Below, piece after piece: positions 58,821 to 64,000 of a DNA stretch of 64,000 nucleotides. The notes under the pieces are model-generated. The model was not told the origin of the DNA, searched no databases, and worked only from the letters and a program-made list of their open reading frames with translations. The translations under genes and the position numbers were made by a program. The DNA lies in contig CANLQH010000001.1 in NCBI GenBank assembly GCA_947493285.1, forward strand, positions 186,001 through 250,000, given 5' to 3'. Origin of the DNA: an uncultured Tenacibaculum sp. (lineage in GTDB: Bacteria; Bacteroidota; Bacteroidia; Flavobacteriales; Flavobacteriaceae). Within the stretch, counting starts at the first letter, position 1. Each line of letters opens with the position of its first letter.

Positions 58821-59438
58821 ATGAGAATCATATTTACAGTAATATTAATATTTTGTACAATATCAATTAATTCTCAAGAAAGTAAAGATGAACTTTTCAA
58901 ACAAAAGGTTGATTCAATAATGGATCATTTGCGTTTTAGTTTTCAATATGATCAGGCTATGAGAAAATATATATTGTATAAAACCTTTGATAACTCAAAA
59001 ATAGACAGTATTGAAAAATTAGAAGATCCAACTAAATATATCTTTTCTCATAATTTTAGTTCAGATAAAGAAAAAAGAATATGGATGGAGTTTATTCATC
59101 CAGCCGATGATAAGTTTACTGAGTCTATGATAGATATTTCTAATAAATATGGTTACCCTAGTTTAAAAAGAATTAAAAAACATTATACTGGTATTATACC
59201 TTTCGAATTTAATCCTAGTATACTTCTTATACATTCAAGAAAAAAATACTGGCTTGAAATAGATAAAGTAATAGAACGTGAGTTTAAGAAAGGAAATATA
59301 GGAAAATGTGATTATGGTTACATAAAATGGCATATTTCTGGTAGAAAAGAAAATTCTTATTTAAAAGATAACGGAATTAAATATGCTTCAGGTCCTAAAG
59401 GAAAAGTATATTATGTAAATTCTTGTGAAGATAAGTAA
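58821..59438 (+). CDS. Hypothetical secreted protein
   Basis: Signal peptide MRIIFTVILIFCTISINSQ; no recognised family; lies between serC and serA. Confidence 0.7.
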   Translation: MRIIFTVILIFCTISINSQESKDELFKQKVDSIMDHLRFSFQYDQAMRKYILYKTFDNSKIDSIEKLEDPTKYIFSHNFSSDKEKRIWMEFIHPADDKFTESMIDISNKYGYPSLKRIKKHYTGIIPFEFNPSILLIHSRKKYWLEIDKVIEREFKKGNIGKCDYGYIKWHISGRKENSYLKDNGIKYASGPKGKVYYVNSCEDK

Positions 59439-59458
59439 TTAAGGAAGAAAAACATAGA

Positions 59459-60412
59459 ATGAAAATATTAGCAAACGATGGAATTTCTAACAGCGGAAAA
59501 GAAGCTTTAGAAAAAGGAGGATTTGAAGTAATAACAACAAAGGTTGCTCAAAATCAATTAGAAAACTATATCAATGAATACAATATAGATGCAATTATAG
59601 TACGAAGTGCAACTCAAGTTCGTCAAGAATTAATTGAAGCTTGTCCGAGTATTAAACTAATTGGTCGCGCAGGTGTTGGTATGGATAATATTGATGTTGA
59701 TTATGCTACTGATAATGGAGTTCATGTTATTAACACTCCATCTGCTTCATCGAATGCTGTTGCCGAATTAGTATTTGCTCATTTATTCGGAATGACGCGC
59801 TTTTTACATCAATCTAATCGTGATATGCCTTTAGAAGGAGATTCTCGCTTTAAAGTATTAAAAAAACAATTTTCTAATGGTGTTGAACTAAAAGGTAAAA
59901 CATTAGGAATTATTGGATTAGGAAACATTGGACAAGAAGTAGCAAAAATAGCTTTAGGTATTGGAATGAATGTAATTGCGGCAGACTCTTTAATTGAGCA
60001 GGAAACCGTAAATATTTCTTTCTTTAACGGGCAATCAATTGATATTGATATAATAACGCAACCTGTTAATGAGGTATTAAAAACTGCTGATTTTATAACG
60101 TTGCATGTTCCATCTCAAGAAGAATATATCTTAAAAGAAGATCAATTTAATTCAATGAAAGATGGTGTTGGTATTATTAATACATCACGAGGAGGTACTA
60201 TTGATGAAGTAGCTTTAGTAAACGCTATTGAAAGTGGTAAAGTAAAATACGCAGGACTAGATGTTTTTGAGAATGAACCTACTCCAGAAATTCAGTTATT
60301 AATGAATCCTGAAATTTCTTTTACACCACACATTGGTGCTTCAACTATTGAAGCTCAAGATAGAATAGGTTTAGAGTTAGCAAAACAAATTATCGAATTA
60401 CTTTCAGAATAA
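59459..60412 (+). CDS. serA: D-3-phosphoglycerate dehydrogenase
   Basis: IIVRSATQVRQELIEA…LIGRAGVGMDNIDVDYA…LGIIGLGNIGQEVAKIA…GIINTSRGGTIDE…FTPHIGAST. Confidence 0.94.
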   Translation: MKILANDGISNSGKEALEKGGFEVITTKVAQNQLENYINEYNIDAIIVRSATQVRQELIEACPSIKLIGRAGVGMDNIDVDYATDNGVHVINTPSASSNAVAELVFAHLFGMTRFLHQSNRDMPLEGDSRFKVLKKQFSNGVELKGKTLGIIGLGNIGQEVAKIALGIGMNVIAADSLIEQETVNISFFNGQSIDIDIITQPVNEVLKTADFITLHVPSQEEYILKEDQFNSMKDGVGIINTSRGGTIDEVALVNAIESGKVKYAGLDVFENEPTPEIQLLMNPEISFTPHIGASTIEAQDRIGLELAKQIIELLSE

Positions 60413-60415
60413 TTT

Positions 60416-61654
60416 ATGGCAATTGTAAAACCTTTTAAAGCAGTAAGAGCTACCCGAGATAAAGTAGCTTTAGTTTCCTCTAAATCTTATGAGATTTATA
60501 CTCCTGAAATGTTAGATGCTAAACTAGCATTTAATCCATATACATTTTTGCATGTTATTAATCCAGGCTATAAATATCATAAACAAGATATTAGTGGAGA
60601 ACAACGTTTTAAATTGGTACACAATCGCTACTTAGAATTTAAAGAAGATGCTATTTTTACTCAAGATAAAACTCCTGGTTTTTATATCTATCAAAAAATA
60701 ACACCAACAAATTCTTTTTGCGGTATCATCGCAGCAACTTCAGTTAATGATTATCATAATAATGTTATCAAGAAGCATGAAGGAACTTTAAGAGAACGTG
60801 AATTGTTATTTGAAAACTATTTAAAGAACACTGGTTTTAATGCAGAACCAGTACTCCTTACCTATCCGGATGATAATTCTATCGAAGATATTATTCAGAA
60901 ATATAAAAATGATAGACCAGAATATCAGTTTGCAACAACTGATAAAGACACTCACTTATTATGGGTTATAGATAAAGAAAGTGATATAAATCAAATTGCA
61001 AATGCATTTGCAAATATTGATACTTTATACATTGCAGATGGGCATCACCGTTCTACTTCTTCTTGTTTATTAGCACAACGTTTAGAGAAAGAAAATCCGA
61101 ATCATACAGGTGATGAAGATTATAACTTTTTTATGAGTTATTTATTACCAGAAAGCCAATTGAGTATTTATGAATTCAATCGATTTATAAAAGATTTAAA
61201 TGGTTTAACTCCAGATGAATTTTTGATTGAATTAGATGCTTTTTTCAGAATCGAAAACCGAGGTCAAGAGTTATACAAACCTAAAGAGAAGCATCATTTT
61301 AGCATGTATTTAAATGGTGAGTTTTATGCACTGTATTTACGCAAATCAGCATATGAATTTACAGATTCTTTAAGTCAGTTAGATTCTCAAATTTTATATA
61401 CTACAGTTTTAAAACCTATTCTAGGGCTTAAGGATATTAGAAATGCTTCTAAGATATTATACTCTCAAGATAAATCAGATGGTTTAGAGTTAAAAACTAA
61501 AGTAGATAGTGGTGATTTTAAAGTCTCTTTTGGAATGTTACCAACAGATATTAACGAATTAAAAACAATTGTTGATGCAGGTTTATTAATGCCTCCTAAA
61601 ACTACTTATATAGAACCAAAATTAAGAAGTGCATTAACTATTTATGAGTTTTGA
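60416..61654 (+). CDS. DUF1015 family protein
   Basis: IVKPFKAVRATRDKVALVSSKSYE…YIADGHHRSTSSCLLAQRL. Confidence 0.94.
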   Translation: MAIVKPFKAVRATRDKVALVSSKSYEIYTPEMLDAKLAFNPYTFLHVINPGYKYHKQDISGEQRFKLVHNRYLEFKEDAIFTQDKTPGFYIYQKITPTNSFCGIIAATSVNDYHNNVIKKHEGTLRERELLFENYLKNTGFNAEPVLLTYPDDNSIEDIIQKYKNDRPEYQFATTDKDTHLLWVIDKESDINQIANAFANIDTLYIADGHHRSTSSCLLAQRLEKENPNHTGDEDYNFFMSYLLPESQLSIYEFNRFIKDLNGLTPDEFLIELDAFFRIENRGQELYKPKEKHHFSMYLNGEFYALYLRKSAYEFTDSLSQLDSQILYTTVLKPILGLKDIRNASKILYSQDKSDGLELKTKVDSGDFKVSFGMLPTDINELKTIVDAGLLMPPKTTYIEPKLRSALTIYEF

Positions 61655-62324
61655 TATGATAACTGGAATTAAAGAAAATCTTCAAAAAATAAAATCTACT
61701 TTACCTGAGAATGTAACACTAGTTGCAGTTTCTAAAACAAAACCGATTGCAGACATACAAGAAGCTTATGATGCTGGTCAACGAGTTTTTGGAGAGAATA
61801 AAATTCAAGAAATGGTTACTAAATTCGATGCTCTACCAAAAGACATCGAATGGCATATGATTGGGCATTTACAGCGTAATAAGGTAAAGTACATGGCGCA
61901 TTTTGTAAATTTAATTCACGGTGTGGATAGCTTTAAAACGCTTAAAGAAATTAATAAGCAAGCAAAAAAACAAGATAGAGTTATTAATTGTTTGCTACAA
62001 GCAAGAATCGCTAAAGAAGACACTAAATTTGGATTATCTTTTACAGATATCGAAGATATATTAACTTCAGAAGAATTATCAGAATTAGAAAATGTTAAGG
62101 TGGTAGGTTTAATGGGAATGGCAACTTTTACTGATAATCAAGAACAATTAACTGAAGAATTTTCATCGTTAAACTCCTTCTTTTCTAAAAATCAGGAAAA
62201 ATACCCGAATTTATCAACACTTTCAATGGGAATGAGTGGTGATTATCAATTGGCTATAGAAAAAGGAAGCAATATGGTGCGTATTGGTAGTTCTATTTTT
62301 GGAGTTAGAAATTATATTGTTTAG
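61644..62324 (+). CDS. YggS-family pyridoxal phosphate-binding protein
   Basis: VTLVAVSKTKPIADIQEAYDAGQRVFGENKIQEM…WHMIGHLQRNKVKYM…SMGMSGDYQLAIEKGSNMVRIGSSIFG. Confidence 0.96.
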   Translation: MSFDMITGIKENLQKIKSTLPENVTLVAVSKTKPIADIQEAYDAGQRVFGENKIQEMVTKFDALPKDIEWHMIGHLQRNKVKYMAHFVNLIHGVDSFKTLKEINKQAKKQDRVINCLLQARIAKEDTKFGLSFTDIEDILTSEELSELENVKVVGLMGMATFTDNQEQLTEEFSSLNSFFSKNQEKYPNLSTLSMGMSGDYQLAIEKGSNMVRIGSSIFGVRNYIV

Positions 62325-62356
62325 TTTTACATTAATCAGCTAAAAAAGAAAAAGAA

Positions 62357-63454
62357 TTGTACGCAATTTTAGATATTGAAACTACAGGAGGAAAATTTAA
62401 TGAAGAAGGCATTACTGAAATTGCTATTCATAAATTTGATGGTCATCAAATCATAGATCAATTTATTAGTTTAGTAAATCCTGAAAAGGAAATTCAAGAG
62501 TTTGTTGTTAAACTTACTGGTATTAACAATAAGATGTTACGTAATGCTCCTAAATTTCATGAGGTAGCAAAACGAATAGTTGAAATCACTAAAGATTGTA
62601 CAATTATCGCTCATAACGCTGCTTTTGATTATCGAATATTAGGAACGGAATACAGACGCTTAGGCTATGATTATAAGCGAAATACGATCTGTACTGTAGT
62701 CGTAAGTAAGAAGTTAATTCCTGAAGCTCCCTCACATAGTTTAGGTAAGTTATGTAGGTTTGTTGGAATACCAATGTCTGATCGTCATAGAGCAAACGGA
62801 GATGCATTAGCAACGGTACAGTTGTTTAAGTTATTATTAGAAAAAGATGTGGATAAAGAGATTGTTCAACAATCAATTAAATACCACGACAACAGACAAG
62901 AAAAACAACGTTATGTAAAGATTCTTGAAAAATTACCTGAAACACAAGGTGTGTTTTATGTTCATAATCAAGAAGGGAATATTATTTTTATTGGTAGAGG
63001 TAAAAACTTAAAACAAGAAGTAAATAAATTGTTTTTAAAAGATACTAGTAAAGCTCAAAAAATAATAAAAAGAATTAATGATGTTAGCTATGAAGAAACT
63101 GGTAATTTGCTATTTACTCGTTTAAAATATCATGAAGAATTAGAGAAGTTAAATCCTAAGTTTAATATTATCCGTAAGAAGAAAATTACTGATAAAAACT
63201 TTAATCATGATAATCTATTAATTATTGATAAAGGTCGTATACCTGAAGAACATGCAGTTATTTTAGTTGAGAACAATGAGGTTATTGGTTACACCTATAC
63301 CAATTTAGCATTTCAAGAAAATCAAATGGCTATTTTAAAGTCGATGATTACTCCTATTGAAAATAAGGAACTCGCTAAAACAATTATAAAAAACTATTTG
63401 CTTAAAAATAAGGTTTCAAAAATAGTAAGATTGCAAGTTGAAAATAATTTGTAA
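62357..63454 (+). CDS. DnaQ-like exonuclease domain fused to GIY-YIG-like domain
   Basis: YAILDIETTGG…AHNAAFDYRIL…HRANGDALAT; then GVFYVHNQEGNIIFIGRGKNLKQEVNKLF; TTG start. Confidence 0.88.
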   Translation: MYAILDIETTGGKFNEEGITEIAIHKFDGHQIIDQFISLVNPEKEIQEFVVKLTGINNKMLRNAPKFHEVAKRIVEITKDCTIIAHNAAFDYRILGTEYRRLGYDYKRNTICTVVVSKKLIPEAPSHSLGKLCRFVGIPMSDRHRANGDALATVQLFKLLLEKDVDKEIVQQSIKYHDNRQEKQRYVKILEKLPETQGVFYVHNQEGNIIFIGRGKNLKQEVNKLFLKDTSKAQKIIKRINDVSYEETGNLLFTRLKYHEELEKLNPKFNIIRKKKITDKNFNHDNLLIIDKGRIPEEHAVILVENNEVIGYTYTNLAFQENQMAILKSMITPIENKELAKTIIKNYLLKNKVSKIVRLQVENNL

Positions 63455-63493
63455 TATTGTTTTAAACCATTCATTTTAATCAAACTTTTTCTT

Positions 63494-64000
63494 TTGAAAA
63501 AAAACAATAAAAATTGGAAAGAAAAACTTCATGAAGTAATTTATGAAGCAGACACTCCGGCTGGAAAGCTATTTGATGTTGTATTATTAATAGCAATTAT
63601 AGCGAGTATTGTCTTAGTAATGCTAGAAAGTGTTCCGTCAATAGGAAAAGAACATGGAGAACTTTTAAATATTTCGGAATGGATAATTACCATCCTTTTT
63701 ACCATAGAATATATTGTTCGAATTATCTCAATTAAAAAGCCTAGTAAATACATTTTTAGTTTTTATGGAGTTATTGATTTATTATCTACGCTTCCAAAAT
63801 ATTTAGCAATTTTCTTTACAGGAACTCATAGTTTAGTTGCTTTAAGAGCACTACGATTATTACGAGTTTTTAGAATCTTAAAATTAGCTCGATTTATTGG
63901 AGAATCTAATAATTTCATGAAAGCGTTAAGAGCTAGTAAAGCTAAAATAGCAGTATTCTTATTCTTTGTATTAATTCTATGTGTCATTTTAGGAACGGTA
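63494..64000 (+). CDS. Ion transporter / voltage-gated K+ channel-like protein (truncated by window end)
   Basis: Manual translation from TTG 63494: MKKNNKNWKEKLHEVIYEADTPAGKLFDVVLLIAIIASIVLVMLES…IEYIVRIISI…FYGVIDLLSTLPKYLA…LRALRLLRVFRILKLARFIGE (S4-like segment); no stop before the edge. Confidence 0.88.
   Translation, partial: MKKNNKNWKEKLHEVIYEADTPAGKLFDVVLLIAIIASIVLVMLESVPSIGKEHGELLNISEWIITILFTIEYIVRIISIKKPSKYIFSFYGVIDLLSTLPKYLAIFFTGTHSLVALRALRLLRVFRILKLARFIGESNNFMKALRASKAKIAVFLFFVLILCVILGTV

Noticed and set aside
63541-63753. 70-aa minus-strand ORF at the right edge
   Set aside because: Antisense to the ion-channel reading frame that shows clear transmembrane and S4-like segments
1-64000. 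CRISPR arrays, prophage, integrases, transposases, toxin-antitoxin or restriction systems
   Set aside because: No repeat-spacer pattern and no such protein signatures were seen in any of the listed ORFs

Overview
AT-rich chromosomal window with Bacteroidota (Flavobacteriia-like) character: TAnnTTTG-type promoters, a SerC/SerA/DUF1015 operon, a TonB-dependent receptor with a carboxypeptidase-like N-terminus, and a tricorn-like S41 protease. It is densely packed with mostly housekeeping and accessory metabolic genes. I see no rRNA, tRNA, CRISPR array, prophage or intact insertion sequence. Main blocks: (1) 1.4-8 kb, a redox/detox region with an HxlR regulator divergent from a nitroreductase, then SDR, AraC, NTF2-like, enoyl-CoA hydratase-like, 2OG-Fe(II) oxygenase and bestrophin-like genes; (2) about 1 kb of non-coding DNA (7957-8957) followed by a lipoprotein metallopeptidase; (3) a core block with GlmM, ribosomal protein S1, YigZ, RibD and PrmC; (4) a MocR-type regulator divergent from a DinB/DUF1272/GNAT/PNPOx/ATP-grasp run; (5) fdhD plus an FdhF/YdeP-type molybdoenzyme, preceded by a strikingly structured intergenic RNA candidate; (6) RecG, RsmB-like, S41 protease, DEAD-box helicase, MATE, YchF and TonB receptor; (7) ferredoxin, acyl-CoA reductase, SerC, SerA, DUF1015, YggS; (8) an exonuclease/degenerate GIY-YIG protein and a truncated ion channel at the right edge. 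No clear multi-gene undescribed system is evident. The best leads are the structured element at 31940-32077, the HxlR double operator at 1862-2002, the rpsA leader, the 9981-10048 long stem, and the SerC/SerA/DUF1015 plus reductase neighbourhood. All family names come from reading the translated sequences by eye, without database searches.
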